Shown here: positions 19,250 through 29,922 of the stretch, one piece after another
Position numbering within the stretch: the first letter of the stretch is position 1
Layout: each line of letters starts with the position of its first letter
The notes under the pieces: model-generated
The model's database searches: none
Told to the model about the DNA's origin: nothing
The model's input: only the letters and a program-made list of their open reading frames with translations
DNA from: Burkholderiaceae bacterium
GTDB lineage: Bacteria > Pseudomonadota > Gammaproteobacteria > Burkholderiales > Burkholderiaceae
Direction of reading: 5' to 3'
Assembly (NCBI GenBank): GCA_947449305.1
Contig: CANFRA010000002.1
Location: forward strand, 1-64,000
DNA: 64,000 bases
Made by a program: the position numbers and the translations under genes

Positions 19250-21286
19250 TTATTCAAAGCGAATGATGAGCTGATCAACCGCCAAGCTATCACCTTCTTT
19301 AGCGCATATCTCCGCTACAACACCATCCTGCATTGCTGAGATGGTATTCTCCATTTTCATGGCTTCGATAGATGCGAGTTTTTGTCCGGCTGTTACAGCG
19401 TCGCCAACCTTAATGGCTATTTTTGTCAATAGACCAGGCATCGGTGACATCACTAATTTGGAAGTATCAGGCGGTAGCTTAACTGGCATGCGGCGCTGTA
19501 GCTCAGCACCTAATGGGCTTAGCACCATGCACTCAAAGTGAGTGCCGTCGAGAGTTAGCAGATGTCGCACGCCACGTCGTTCAACCTGTGCGGTCACTTT
19601 ATGCGTGCCATTAATGATGGCATGAAGGCAAATTTGTCCCGGACGCCAATGACTCACAATGTCATAGCGACTGACACCATCAGACTCGTCGATATACACC
19701 GAATAGATGCTATCTTTTAGCTCAACACGAATAGGCACTTCAATAGGATCATTCATTGACCCTGATTTTTTACCAGTGACCACAACAAACTTCTTTGCAA
19801 TGATCATTTCATGGCCGGCTAACTGACCATCAATCATTTTGATGTGCTCTAAATAGCGATAGCGCATAAATGCAGCTAATGCAGCCAAGCGCTTTGGATC
19901 GGATGGCTGGACGGAGTCCTTTTTAAAGCCCTCTGGATACTCCTGCGCAATAAAGCCGGTTGTGAAATCACCGCTAACAAAACGGGGATGCTGCAATAAG
20001 GCTGCCTGAAAAGGAATATTTGAATGAATGCCCCGAATCACAAAGTCATTTAGGGCCGAACGCATTTTCTCAATCGCTTCTGCCCGATCCTTGCCGTGAA
20101 CGATTAACTTTGCAATCATTGAGTCGTAATACATTGGGATCTCACCGCCCTCGTATACACCCGTATCTACTCGTACGCCATTTACGGACTCTGGCGGCCG
20201 ATATTTCACTAGGCGGCCAGTAGATGGCAAAAAGTTACGGAACGGGTCGTCTGCATTAATACGACATTCCATTGACCAGCCATCTAATTTCACATCTTCT
20301 TGTTTAAAAGCCAGCTTTTCACCAGCGGCAACACGGATCATTTGCTCAACTAGGTCAAGACCAGTAATTGATTCAGTTACCGGATGCTCAACCTGCAGAC
20401 GGGTATTCATCTCCAGGAAATAAAAAGACTTGTCTTTGCCAACAACGAATTCCACTGTGCCGGCAGATTGATAATTGACCGCTTTAGCCAAGGCAACCGC
20501 TTGTTTGCCCATTGCCTTACGGGTTTCAGGATCGATAAATGGGGAAGGCGCTTCTTCAATGACCTTCTGATGACGGCGTTGAATCGAGCAATCACGCTCA
20601 TTCAAATACACCACATTGCCATGAGAATCTCCTAAGACCTGAATTTCAATATGGCGCGGACCTTCAACAAACTTCTCAATAAAAATACGGTCATCTCCAA
20701 AACTACTCATCGCTTCAGTCTTGCAAGCAGCAAAACCTTCGGCAGTTTCTTTATCATTAAATGCCACCCGCAAACCTTTACCACCCCCGCCAGCAGATGC
20801 TTTGATCATGACGGGGTAGCCAATACCTTGTGCAATCTTGACTGCCTCATCACTACTCGCAATCGCCTCGTTATGGCCAGGGATCGTGCTGACCTTAGCC
20901 TCTATTGCTAACTTCTTGGAGGCAATCTTGTCTCCCATGGCGGCAATCGATTGATATTTAGGGCCAATAAAGACGATTCCCTCTTCTTCGCAACGCTTAG
21001 CGAACTGTTCGTTCTCAGATAAAAAGCCATAGCCCGGGTGAACTGCTTGTGCCCCAGTATCTTTACAGGCTTGAATGATTCGATCAATCACCAGATACGA
21101 TTCTCTAGAGGGTGCAGGTCCAATGCAAACGGCCTCATCTGCTAATTGCACGTGTCGCGCTTCCTGATCAGCCTCTGAGTAAACGGCAACCGTCTTAATG
21201 CCCATCTTCTTCGCTGTACTCATTACGCGGCATGCGATCTCACCGCGGTTGGCAATGAGGATTTTCGTAAACATTTTTGTAGTCAT
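19250..21286 (-). CDS. pccA: Propionyl-/acyl-CoA carboxylase alpha subunit (biotin carboxylase + BCCP)
   Basis: ILIANRGEIACRV, MIKASAGGGGKGLR, biotinyl motif EAMKMEN. Confidence 0.93.
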   Translation of the reverse strand: MTTKMFTKILIANRGEIACRVMSTAKKMGIKTVAVYSEADQEARHVQLADEAVCIGPAPSRESYLVIDRIIQACKDTGAQAVHPGYGFLSENEQFAKRCEEEGIVFIGPKYQSIAAMGDKIASKKLAIEAKVSTIPGHNEAIASSDEAVKIAQGIGYPVMIKASAGGGGKGLRVAFNDKETAEGFAACKTEAMSSFGDDRIFIEKFVEGPRHIEIQVLGDSHGNVVYLNERDCSIQRRHQKVIEEAPSPFIDPETRKAMGKQAVALAKAVNYQSAGTVEFVVGKDKSFYFLEMNTRLQVEHPVTESITGLDLVEQMIRVAAGEKLAFKQEDVKLDGWSMECRINADDPFRNFLPSTGRLVKYRPPESVNGVRVDTGVYEGGEIPMYYDSMIAKLIVHGKDRAEAIEKMRSALNDFVIRGIHSNIPFQAALLQHPRFVSGDFTTGFIAQEYPEGFKKDSVQPSDPKRLAALAAFMRYRYLEHIKMIDGQLAGHEMIIAKKFVVVTGKKSGSMNDPIEVPIRVELKDSIYSVYIDESDGVSRYDIVSHWRPGQICLHAIINGTHKVTAQVERRGVRHLLTLDGTHFECMVLSPLGAELQRRMPVKLPPDTSKLVMSPMPGLLTKIAIKVGDAVTAGQKLASIEAMKMENTISAMQDGVVAEICAKEGDSLAVDQLIIRFE

Positions 21287-21300
21287 GATTTGTTGCGCCT

Positions 21301-22833
21301 TTACAGGGGAATATTGCCGTGTTTACGCGCAGGATTTTTTAATTCTTTATCTTTTAGCATCGCCAAGGAACGAGCGATACGTTTTCGAGTTTCGTGGGGC
21401 AAAATCACATCATCAATATAGCCACGACGTCCTGCCACAAATGGGTTTGCAAACTTGGCCTTGTATTCAGCTTCACGGGCTGCAATTTTTTCTGGATCCG
21501 ACTTTTCTTCGCGGAAGATAATTTCTACAGCACCCTTTGGCCCCATTACTGCGATCTCAGCAGAGGGCCATGCGAAATTCACATCACCGCGTAAATGCTT
21601 AGATGCCATCACGTCATAGGCGCCACCGTAGGCTTTACGAGTAATCAATGTTACTTTAGGGACAGTGCAATCTGCATAGGCATAGAGTAATTTAGCGCCG
21701 TGTTTAATGATTCCACCATACTCTTGAGCAGTACCTGGCATAAATCCTGGAACATCAACCAAAGTCACCACAGGAATATTAAAGGCATCACAGAATCGTA
21801 CAAAACGTGCAGCCTTGATAGAGGCCTTAATGTCCAGGCAACCAGCCAATACTAAAGGCTGATTAGCGACGATACCAATAGAGCGGCCTTCCATGCGCGC
21901 AAAGCCAATCACAATGTTTTTGGCATAGTCAGGCTGAAGTTCAAAGAATTCTCCGTCATCGACAATCTTTGCAATCAACTCCTTCATATCGTAAGGTTGA
22001 TTTGGATTAGACGGGACTAGCGTATCTAATGAAAAATCAGGCTCTTCAGTTCGATTTGCACCTTTAATGAGTGGTGGCTTTTCGCGGTTCGATAGCGGTA
22101 GATAGTTAAAGAAACGACGTAACATCATGATGGCATCAACATCGTTATCAAAGGCTAAATCACAAACACCAGAGACGGTTGAGTGTGTAACTGCACCGCC
22201 CAATTCTTCTGAGGTGACATCCTCATGGGTAACTGTCTTCACTACTTCTGGGCCAGTTACGAACATGTAGGAGCTATCTTTAACCATGAAGATGAAATCG
22301 GTTAGCGCTGGCGAATACACAGCACCACCTGCGCACGGCCCCATGATTAAGGAAATCTGTGGAATCACACCCGAGGCGGTTACATTGCGTTGGAAAATCT
22401 CGGCATAACCACCCAAAGAAGCAACGCCCTCTTGAATACGTGCACCGCCAGAGTCATTTAAACCAATCACGGGAGCGCCGACCTTGAGGGCCTGATCCAT
22501 GATCTTGCAAATCTTTTCAGCATGAGCTTCAGACAAAGACCCGCCTAACACTGTGAAGTCTTGTGAAAATACAAATACGAGACGACCATTAATCATTCCG
22601 TATCCAGTCACGACACCATCACCTGGAACCGTTTGATCGGCCATTCCGAAATCATGACAACGATGTTCAACGAACATATCCCACTCTTCAAAAGTGCCCG
22701 CATCGAGTAGGAGTTCAATGCGCTCACGGGCAGTGAGTTTGCCCTTCGCATGCTGAGCGGCGATACGCTTTTGCCCGCCACCTAATCGGGCAAGTTCGCG
22801 TTTGGCTTCCAGCTGCTGAATGATTTCCTTCAT
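21301..22833 (-). CDS. pccB: Propionyl-CoA/acyl-CoA carboxylase beta subunit
   Basis: Carboxyltransferase signatures; Met at 22833 has AAGGAG 7 nt upstream, better than the ORF start at 22857. Confidence 0.93.
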   Translation of the reverse strand: MKEIIQQLEAKRELARLGGGQKRIAAQHAKGKLTARERIELLLDAGTFEEWDMFVEHRCHDFGMADQTVPGDGVVTGYGMINGRLVFVFSQDFTVLGGSLSEAHAEKICKIMDQALKVGAPVIGLNDSGGARIQEGVASLGGYAEIFQRNVTASGVIPQISLIMGPCAGGAVYSPALTDFIFMVKDSSYMFVTGPEVVKTVTHEDVTSEELGGAVTHSTVSGVCDLAFDNDVDAIMMLRRFFNYLPLSNREKPPLIKGANRTEEPDFSLDTLVPSNPNQPYDMKELIAKIVDDGEFFELQPDYAKNIVIGFARMEGRSIGIVANQPLVLAGCLDIKASIKAARFVRFCDAFNIPVVTLVDVPGFMPGTAQEYGGIIKHGAKLLYAYADCTVPKVTLITRKAYGGAYDVMASKHLRGDVNFAWPSAEIAVMGPKGAVEIIFREEKSDPEKIAAREAEYKAKFANPFVAGRRGYIDDVILPHETRKRIARSLAMLKDKELKNPARKHGNIPL

Positions 22834-22843
22834 GTACTGCTCC

Positions 22844-23869
22844 TTAGAAAAATTCATGGCCCATGGATTCCAGTAGGCGTCTTGCCGCCACTGAAGCTGC
22901 CATAGTTCCTTGATTTACCTGTGCAATTAAGATTGGTAATAGCTCTTGAACTTGCGCATTATTACGAAATGCGCTCTTTAAGCCTGCATCGATTCGATCC
23001 CACATCCATGCGCCTGCTTGTTGTTTGCGACGACTCTCAAACTTGCCGTTGGCCTTTTGCAGCCTTTCAAAATGGCTCACTTTGTCCCAGAGCTCAGGTA
23101 CACCTTTGCCCTCAAGTGCACTCAAGGTGATTACCGTTGGGTGCCAAAACTCCTGTTGATGGGAGGCGTGATCTGGATTGCCCTGAAAGCCGAGTAAACG
23201 CAGTGAACTCGTAATGAATAATTGCGCTCTCATCGCTGCATCGGGATCAATATCGACTTTATTAATAGCAATCAGATCTGCAATTTCCATCACACCTTTT
23301 TTGATGGCCTGCAGATCGTCTCCAGCATTGGGTAATTGCATCAGCAAGAACATATCTGTCATGCCAGCGACTGCAATTTCACTTTGACCAACGCCGACCG
23401 TCTCAACGATGATGAAATCAAATCCAGCAGCCTCTGCGACCAGCATGGCTTCACGGGTCTTCTCTGCAACACCACCTAAGGTTCCAGAAGATGGGCTTGG
23501 TCTAATAAAAGCGTCTTCTAAAACTGAGAGGCGCTCCATGCGGGTTTTGTCACCCAAAATGGATCCGCCAGACAAACTTGAAGATGGATCAATTGCCAAC
23601 ACGGCAACCCGATGGCCTTTTTTAATCAGATAAAGACCAAGGGCTTCGATCAGTGTGGACTTGCCAACACCTGGAACCCCAGAAATACCCAAGCGAAATG
23701 AATTCCCAGTCTTAGGTAGCAGAGTATTTAGTACATCATCTGCACGCTTGCGGTGATCTAAGCGAGTAGATTCAAGCAAAGTAATAATCTTTGCTAAAGC
23801 ACGTCGCTGTTTAAGCGATGGCGCGCTAGTGAGATCATTCACTAAGATCTGATCGGCAGCTTGGAGCAT
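22844..23869 (-). CDS. meaB: Methylmalonyl-CoA mutase-associated GTPase MeaB
   Basis: [44 protein letters not shown]. Confidence 0.95.
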   Translation of the reverse strand: MLQAADQILVNDLTSAPSLKQRRALAKIITLLESTRLDHRKRADDVLNTLLPKTGNSFRLGISGVPGVGKSTLIEALGLYLIKKGHRVAVLAIDPSSSLSGGSILGDKTRMERLSVLEDAFIRPSPSSGTLGGVAEKTREAMLVAEAAGFDFIIVETVGVGQSEIAVAGMTDMFLLMQLPNAGDDLQAIKKGVMEIADLIAINKVDIDPDAAMRAQLFITSSLRLLGFQGNPDHASHQQEFWHPTVITLSALEGKGVPELWDKVSHFERLQKANGKFESRRKQQAGAWMWDRIDAGLKSAFRNNAQVQELLPILIAQVNQGTMAASVAARRLLESMGHEFF

Positions 23870-23884
23870 GTAATAAGGCCTGAG

Positions 23885-26071
23885 TTAAGCTGGTTTTACC
23901 GATTTACGAATTTGCTCAAGCACATCCTTAGCGGAAGCCGGAATGGGTGTACCTGGACCATAAATACCCTTCACACCCGCTTCATAAAGAAACTCGTAGT
24001 CTTGTCTTGGAATCACGCCGCCCACAAAAACGATGATGTCGTCAGAACCTTGTTTTTTAAGTTCTGCAATGATTGCGGGCACTAAGGTCTTATGACCTGC
24101 AGCTAAGGTAGAGACACCTAAGGCATGTACATCGTTCTCGATTGCCTGGCGTGCACACTCCTCAGGAGTTTGAAACAGGGGGCCGATATCCACATCAAAT
24201 CCCAAGTCTGCATAGGCAGTAGCGACTACCTTTGCACCGCGGTCATGCCCGTCTTGGCCTAGCTTGGCAATCATCACGCGGGGGCGACGACCAAAATCTT
24301 TAGCAAAGTCGGCAATTTCTACTTTGAGTTTTTCCCAGCCCTCGGCTGAGTCATAGGCAGCTGCATACACTCCGGTCACCTTTTGAGTATCGGCGCGATG
24401 GCGCCCGTAAACTTTCTCCAATGCATCAGACACTTCACCAACCGTGGCACGTAAACGAATGGCATCAACAGCCAATTCCAATAAGTTTCCGGTGTTGTCC
24501 TCAGCGGCTTTTGTTAATGCTTCTAATGCGGCTGCTACTTTATTGCTATCACGCTTTGCTTTGATTTGATTCAAGAGTGCAACTTGACCCTCACGAACGC
24601 GATCGTTATCGATCATTAAGACGTCAACGAGATCTTCTTTATCGAGTTTGTATTTATTGACGCCAACAATCACATCGGCGCCCGAATCTATCTTGGCCTG
24701 CTTTTCAGCAGCAGAAGCTTCAATCTTCAATTTAGCCCAACCACTTTCAACCGCCTTAGTCATGCCGCCCATTGCATCGACTTCTTGAATAATCTCCCAA
24801 GCCTTGTCTGCCATCTCCTGGGTGAGGTTCTCCATCATGTAAGAACCAGCCCAAGGATCGATCACGCTAGTGATATGGGTCTCTTCCTGAAGAATTAATT
24901 GCGTGTTTCTTGCAATCCGACTTGAAAACTCTGAAGGTAAGGCAATCGCCTCATCAAAGGAGTTGGTATGCAAGGACTGGGTACCACCAAATACAGCTGC
25001 CATTGCTTCAACCGTTGTTCTCACAACGTTGTTGTAGGGGTCTTGTTCGGTTAAAGACCAGCCTGATGTTTGGCAATGAGTGCGCAACATCAAGGACTTT
25101 GGATTCTTTGGCTCAAACGACTTCATGATGCGCCACCACAATAATCTTGCAGCGCGTAACTTGGCGACTTCTAAGTAGAAGTTCATGCCAATAGCGAAAA
25201 AGAATGACAAACGGCCTGCAAAGCCATCAACATCTAATCCTTTAGCAAGCGCCGTTTTGACATACTCTTTGCCATCAGCCAATGTAAAAGCCAGTTCCAG
25301 AACTTGATTAGCGCCTGCTTCTTGCATGTGATAACCCGAGATCGATATCGAGTTAAATTTGGGCATGTGCTTGGCGGTGTATTCAATAATGTCACCAATA
25401 ATTCGCATAGAGGGTTCTGGTGGATAGATATAGGTATTACGCACCATGAACTCTTTCAGAATGTCATTCTGAATCGTTCCAGATAATTGCTCTTGTTTAA
25501 CGCCTTGCTCTTCACCTGCCACGATGTAGCCAGCAAGTACAGGCAAGACGGCGCCATTCATGGTCATCGACACAGAAACTTTATCCAATGGAATGCCATC
25601 AAACAAAATCTTCATGTCTTCTACAGAATCAATTGCAACTCCGGCTTTACCAACATCACCAGTAACTCGTGGATGATCTGAGTCATAACCACGGTGAGTG
25701 GCTAGGTCAAATGCAACGGATACGCCTTGACCACCAGCAGCTAAAGCTTTGCGATAAAACGCATTAGATTCTTGGGCAGTTGAAAAACCGGCGTACTGCC
25801 GAATCGTCCATGGACGTACCGAATACATCGTAGCTTGAGGACCGCGTAAATAAGGTTCAAAACCTGGCAAGGTATCGGTGTAATTGAGGTCTTGTGTATC
25901 AGCAGCTGTATAGAGCGCCTTAATATGAATACCATCTGGAGTATTCCATCCAAGCTTTTCTGGATCGCCGTTTGGCGCTGACTTCTGGGCAGAATTTTTC
26001 CAATCCTCTAAATTCGAGTCTGGAACTGCTGGCCATGATCTTCCTGATGACTGTTTCTTTTCTGAACTCAC
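23885..26071 (-). CDS. scpA: Methylmalonyl-CoA mutase (single chain)
   Basis: [18 protein letters not shown], cobalamin-binding [29 protein letters not shown]. Confidence 0.96.
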   Translation of the reverse strand: MSSEKKQSSGRSWPAVPDSNLEDWKNSAQKSAPNGDPEKLGWNTPDGIHIKALYTAADTQDLNYTDTLPGFEPYLRGPQATMYSVRPWTIRQYAGFSTAQESNAFYRKALAAGGQGVSVAFDLATHRGYDSDHPRVTGDVGKAGVAIDSVEDMKILFDGIPLDKVSVSMTMNGAVLPVLAGYIVAGEEQGVKQEQLSGTIQNDILKEFMVRNTYIYPPEPSMRIIGDIIEYTAKHMPKFNSISISGYHMQEAGANQVLELAFTLADGKEYVKTALAKGLDVDGFAGRLSFFFAIGMNFYLEVAKLRAARLLWWRIMKSFEPKNPKSLMLRTHCQTSGWSLTEQDPYNNVVRTTVEAMAAVFGGTQSLHTNSFDEAIALPSEFSSRIARNTQLILQEETHITSVIDPWAGSYMMENLTQEMADKAWEIIQEVDAMGGMTKAVESGWAKLKIEASAAEKQAKIDSGADVIVGVNKYKLDKEDLVDVLMIDNDRVREGQVALLNQIKAKRDSNKVAAALEALTKAAEDNTGNLLELAVDAIRLRATVGEVSDALEKVYGRHRADTQKVTGVYAAAYDSAEGWEKLKVEIADFAKDFGRRPRVMIAKLGQDGHDRGAKVVATAYADLGFDVDIGPLFQTPEECARQAIENDVHALGVSTLAAGHKTLVPAIIAELKKQGSDDIIVFVGGVIPRQDYEFLYEAGVKGIYGPGTPIPASAKDVLEQIRKSVKPA

Positions 26072-26121
26072 AAGGCACTCCTAGTCAATTTGTTGCATTG
26101 CATCTAATTTTCTAATTCTGC

Positions 26122-26160
26122 TTGACTATTGATAATTTGTCCAGTTAATATGTATACATA
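26122..26160 (+). promoter_or_regulatory. Promoter (TTGACT-N18-TAATAT) overlapping candidate GntR operator TATGTATACATA
   Basis: -35 at 26122-26127, -10 at 26146-26151; perfect 12-bp palindrome at 26149-26160, just before the ATG at 26164. Confidence 0.5.
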
Positions 26161-26163
26161 ATT

Positions 26164-26802
26164 ATGAATACAAAACTGAACAATAGGCCCTTATATGAGG
26201 ACGTGGCTGACAGGTTACGAGACCAGATATTTGCTAAGCAATTAGCTCCTGGAAGCTGGCTAGATGAGCAATCATTAGCCGAACAATTTGGGATTAGCCG
26301 CACACCCATGCGTGAAGCTATCAAGGCATTAGCCTCTGAGGGCCTGGTGACTATGAAAATGCGACGTGGCGCCTACGTAACAGAGGTCAATAGAAGTGAT
26401 TTAGTGCAAATATTCACTGTTTTATCCCTTTTAGAAGGCCAAGCAGCAAAAGAAGCGGCCCTTAAGGCTACAGAAGATGAGCTCAATCTCCTAGATCACT
26501 TGCACCATCGTCTAGAAACTGCTGCAGCAGACCGGGATATTGAGCAATTCTTTGAAATAAACGTCAAATTTCATGAATTAATCCAGCAAATTGCTGGTAA
26601 CCGCTGGATGAATGGGGTGATTGACGATTTAAGAAAAGTGCTGAAATTGCACAGAAAAGACTCGCTAACGAGTACAGGAAGGCTTCAAAACTCTCTCATT
26701 GAGCATCGTGAGATTCTTCGGGCAATTCTAAAGCGCGATGAGTTAGCAGCTGAAGCTGCGATGCGCAAACACTTTACCCATGGCTTAGAAGCGCTAAAGT
26801 AA
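26164..26802 (+). CDS. GntR-family regulator (FCD subfamily)
   Basis: wHTH LAPGSWLDEQSLAEQFGISRTPMREAIKALASEGLV; FCD-like ligand domain. Confidence 0.93.
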   Translation: MNTKLNNRPLYEDVADRLRDQIFAKQLAPGSWLDEQSLAEQFGISRTPMREAIKALASEGLVTMKMRRGAYVTEVNRSDLVQIFTVLSLLEGQAAKEAALKATEDELNLLDHLHHRLETAAADRDIEQFFEINVKFHELIQQIAGNRWMNGVIDDLRKVLKLHRKDSLTSTGRLQNSLIEHREILRAILKRDELAAEAAMRKHFTHGLEALK

Positions 26803-26823
26803 TACTAAATACCTATAAATAAC

Positions 26824-26852
26824 AATGGCTTAGAAGAATATTCTAAGCCATT
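26824..26852. terminator. 12-bp stem hairpin between convergent gntR and cytochrome c genes
   Basis: AATGGCTTAGAA-GAATA-TTCTAAGCCATT, perfect inverted repeat; no long T-run. Confidence 0.5.
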
Positions 26853-26875
26853 ACTTTATTGGAAAACCGCTGAGA

Positions 26876-27229
26876 CTACTTTCTAATAACGAAGTTTCCA
26901 GGTAAAGAGGCAATATAAGCCGCAATGTCTTGCATATCAGCATCAGAGTAGCCTTGAACTAGCCCACCCATGATGGCGTTATTGCGACCATATTGCGGAT
27001 TACCGCCCCCTACTTTATAGGCCTTTAATGCATAGTAAAGATAGTCGGGGTATTGACCAGCCAGTTTTGGATAGATAGGCAGAATCGGAGCATTGAGTCC
27101 AGCGCCATGGCAAGAAGCGCAATTGCCCTTCTCTACCAATGCTTGACCCTTGTCTACGCTAGCAGCATTAGCAACATTCACTAGGCCAATACTAGAAAAC
27201 AAAACTGCGGTAATTAGTGCAAATTTCAT
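26876..27229 (-). CDS. Periplasmic c-type cytochrome
   Basis: Signal peptide, NCASCHGAG heme motif, MQDIAAYIASL. Confidence 0.9.
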   Translation of the reverse strand: MKFALITAVLFSSIGLVNVANAASVDKGQALVEKGNCASCHGAGLNAPILPIYPKLAGQYPDYLYYALKAYKVGGGNPQYGRNNAIMGGLVQGYSDADMQDIAAYIASLPGNFVIRK

Positions 27230-27242
27230 AAACGTATCTCTA

Positions 27243-27608
27243 TCACTTCAATGGGTTTTTAGGTGAGCTGGCTGTTTGCGCAGCATAGTATTCGCCAAGG
27301 TCGGCCATATCCTGATCAGAAAGGCTGCCAGCAATAGCACGCATGGTTGGATGCTTTCTTTCGCCCTTCTTATATGCCGCTAGTGCGCTAGCAATATAGG
27401 CTGCATTTTGGCCGCCGATCATGGGCACTTTATAGACCAATGGATAGTCAGCGCGGTATTCGGGAATAGAGTGACAGCCAACGCAAAGCCATACTTTGGC
27501 ATTTGCAGCAGTAGCGCTCCCCTTAACTTCATTGGCCTGGGCAGCAAAACCAGCGAGCACCAAACCAGCAGCCAGTAGCAATCGAGGAAGAATTGTTCTT
27601 TTTTTCAT
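27243..27608 (-). CDS. Periplasmic c-type cytochrome (start trimmed to MKKRTILPR)
   Basis: Signal peptide LLLAAGLVLAGFAAQA, CVGCHS heme motif. Confidence 0.87.
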   Translation of the reverse strand: MKKRTILPRLLLAAGLVLAGFAAQANEVKGSATAANAKVWLCVGCHSIPEYRADYPLVYKVPMIGGQNAAYIASALAAYKKGERKHPTMRAIAGSLSDQDMADLGEYYAAQTASSPKNPLK

Positions 27609-27787
27609 AGAAATCAGTTTTAATGAGTTTGATTTAATTCGAGTGGACAGATTATAGCGGACTGATGCATCTAGAGGCGTTATCTGACTGATTTGAGCCC
27701 CCAAAAACCGTAAAAGCTTCGAAAAGAAGATGGCGCCAAAGCGCTTGCCAGTAAGATTGCTCATCTACCCAATATGGACCCCTCATC

Positions 27788-28246
27788 ATGAATAAACCCT
27801 ATCTAGATCGCCTGAAATCTCTCGGGATTGAGCTTCCCCCGGCTGGCCCCCCTGCAGCCGCTTACGTGATGGCTAGAAAAACTGGTAATACCGTTTTTCT
27901 ATCGGGTCATATCGCCAAGAAAGATGGCAAGCCTTGGGTCGGAAAGCTGGGTAAGGACATGGATACCGATGCCGGTAAGGCTGCTGCAAGATCAGTAGCG
28001 ATTGACCTCATTGCCACATTACAAAATCATTTGGGCTCTCTAGACAAAGTCAAGTCCATCGTCAAAGTCATGGGACTAGTCAATTCTACCGATCAATACA
28101 CTGAACAACATTTAGTCATAAATGGCTGCTCAGAATTACTTGCTGAAGTCTTTGGTGATGCAGGTAAGCATGCCCGTAGTGCATTTGGTGTTGCACAAAT
28201 TCCTTTGGGTGCTTGCGTTGAAATTGAATTGATTGCCGAGATTTAA
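27788..28246 (+). CDS. RidA family protein
   Basis: NTVFLSGHIAKKDG, IPLGACVEIELIAEI. Confidence 0.88.
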   Translation: MNKPYLDRLKSLGIELPPAGPPAAAYVMARKTGNTVFLSGHIAKKDGKPWVGKLGKDMDTDAGKAAARSVAIDLIATLQNHLGSLDKVKSIVKVMGLVNSTDQYTEQHLVINGCSELLAEVFGDAGKHARSAFGVAQIPLGACVEIELIAEI

Positions 28247-28893
28247 ACGCGCTTTAAGTTAAATTCAGAAAGATCAGCTTCAGTATCAACGTCTGCGATA
28301 TAGGCTGGATTGTCTGTAACAAAAATCTGGACTAACTCTGGATGCTGATCCATATAGGGCCTACAAGCCATTTTGGGTATTGCCAAAATATCCGCAATGA
28401 CTTTATGTGAAAACACGACTGGGTTACCTCTTTGCTCTCCTACCATGGGCATTACCACTTCTTTTGGCTGATCTCGCTGCTTAAATTGTTTCAGCAATGT
28501 ATCAATCTCCATAGCGCCCACGAGCGGTTGATCGCATAGTGCAACTAATAGCACATCGTAATTACTCTTTAAAGCCTCTAGGCCCAAGCGCACTGAAGAT
28601 GCTTGTCCTTGTTCTGGATGAGGGTTGCATACTGATTGAATTGGTAATTCATCATCCTGTCGGAGTTGTTTTAACCCTGCCTCAATCTCTTGTTCATGAA
28701 AGCCAGTCACAACGATAAATTCTACTGGAGAGAAGGCTTTAAGCGACTGGGAAAAACGACTTAAAAGGCTTTTGCCCTCCTTTTGTAAAAGTGCCTTGGG
28801 AATTGAGCCCAGACGACTGCCCTCACCAGCAGCCAGCAACAGCACTGCCAAGCGAAGATCTACCGAACCAGATTGCATACCCAAAGATGTCAT
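28243..28893 (-). CDS. Nucleotidyltransferase of MobA/MocA type
   Basis: VLLLAAGEGSRLGSIPKALL, ALCDQPLV, RGNPVVFSHKV; likely start MTSLGMQSG. Confidence 0.88.
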   Translation of the reverse strand: MTSLGMQSGSVDLRLAVLLLAAGEGSRLGSIPKALLQKEGKSLLSRFSQSLKAFSPVEFIVVTGFHEQEIEAGLKQLRQDDELPIQSVCNPHPEQGQASSVRLGLEALKSNYDVLLVALCDQPLVGAMEIDTLLKQFKQRDQPKEVVMPMVGEQRGNPVVFSHKVIADILAIPKMACRPYMDQHPELVQIFVTDNPAYIADVDTEADLSEFNLKRV

Positions 28894-28948
28894 TAGAGTG
28901 ATAATAAATAGGAAACTAGAAAAATAAACAATAAAGATCATTCACCGC

Positions 28949-29908
28949 ATGAATAGCACCGATTTAAGCGTCCTTCGTTCTGCCGTCAGCTGGCTGAAAG
29001 CCGGCCACTCTGTGGCTATTGCTACAGTTGTACAAACTTGGGGTTCTGCCCCAAGACCTGTTGGTTCTTGGCTTGCCATTCGGGATGATGGTCAAGTATC
29101 GGGCTCTGTTTCGGGCGGCTGCGTTGAAGATGATTTGATTCGTCGCGTACAAACAGAAATTCTGACCAGAGCTACTCCTGAAATGGTGGTCTATGGGGTC
29201 AGTCAACAAGAAGCAGCGCGCTTTGGCCTTCCATGTGGCGGAACTCTGCGGCTGCTCGTCGAGCCCAAACCAGAGCTTGCAGTGCTAGAGAAGCTGCTTG
29301 AGCAAATTTCTTCGCATCAAATCACTCGGCGTTCCGTCAGCATCGATACTGGCATATCTTCACTAGGTACTGGCTCTCGTCATGATGAGTTTCTTTGCAA
29401 CGATCATGAGATGCAAACCACCTACGGGCCACGTTGGCGCATGGTCATTATTGGCGCTGGCCAACTATCGCTCTATACAGCGGACTTTGCGCTTGCATCT
29501 GATTTTGAAGTGATTGTGATTGACCCTCGTGAAGAATACGCAGAAGGCTTAAATCGTGACGATATTATTTTCTTTAAGGGCATGCCCGATGATGTATTGC
29601 TTGAGATTGGAGTCGACCCCCATACTGCTGTCGTGGCGCTGACTCACGACCCAAAGCTAGATGACATGGCGCTGATGGAGGCCTTAAAGTCCCCCGCTTT
29701 TTATGTTGGGGCATTAGGTAGTCGCAAGAACACCAAAACACGGAAAGAGCGTCTCTTAGAGTTCGATCTGAGTCAAGAGCAGGTAGACAAACTTTATGGC
29801 CCAGTGGGCTTGTACATCGGTGCACTCACTCCACCAGAAATTGCAGTATCGATTTTGGCGGAGGTGATTGCCGTGAAGTACGGCATTAGCGTTCCAAAGA
29901 AAAACTAA
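28949..29908 (+). CDS. XdhC/CoxI family Mo-enzyme maturation protein
   Basis: VATVVQTWGSAPRPVGSWLAI, SGSVSGGCVED, ALGSRKNTKTRKERL. Confidence 0.92.
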   Translation: MNSTDLSVLRSAVSWLKAGHSVAIATVVQTWGSAPRPVGSWLAIRDDGQVSGSVSGGCVEDDLIRRVQTEILTRATPEMVVYGVSQQEAARFGLPCGGTLRLLVEPKPELAVLEKLLEQISSHQITRRSVSIDTGISSLGTGSRHDEFLCNDHEMQTTYGPRWRMVIIGAGQLSLYTADFALASDFEVIVIDPREEYAEGLNRDDIIFFKGMPDDVLLEIGVDPHTAVVALTHDPKLDDMALMEALKSPAFYVGALGSRKNTKTRKERLLEFDLSQEQVDKLYGPVGLYIGALTPPEIAVSILAEVIAVKYGISVPKKN

Positions 29909-29922
29909 GTTCTCTAGTTTTC

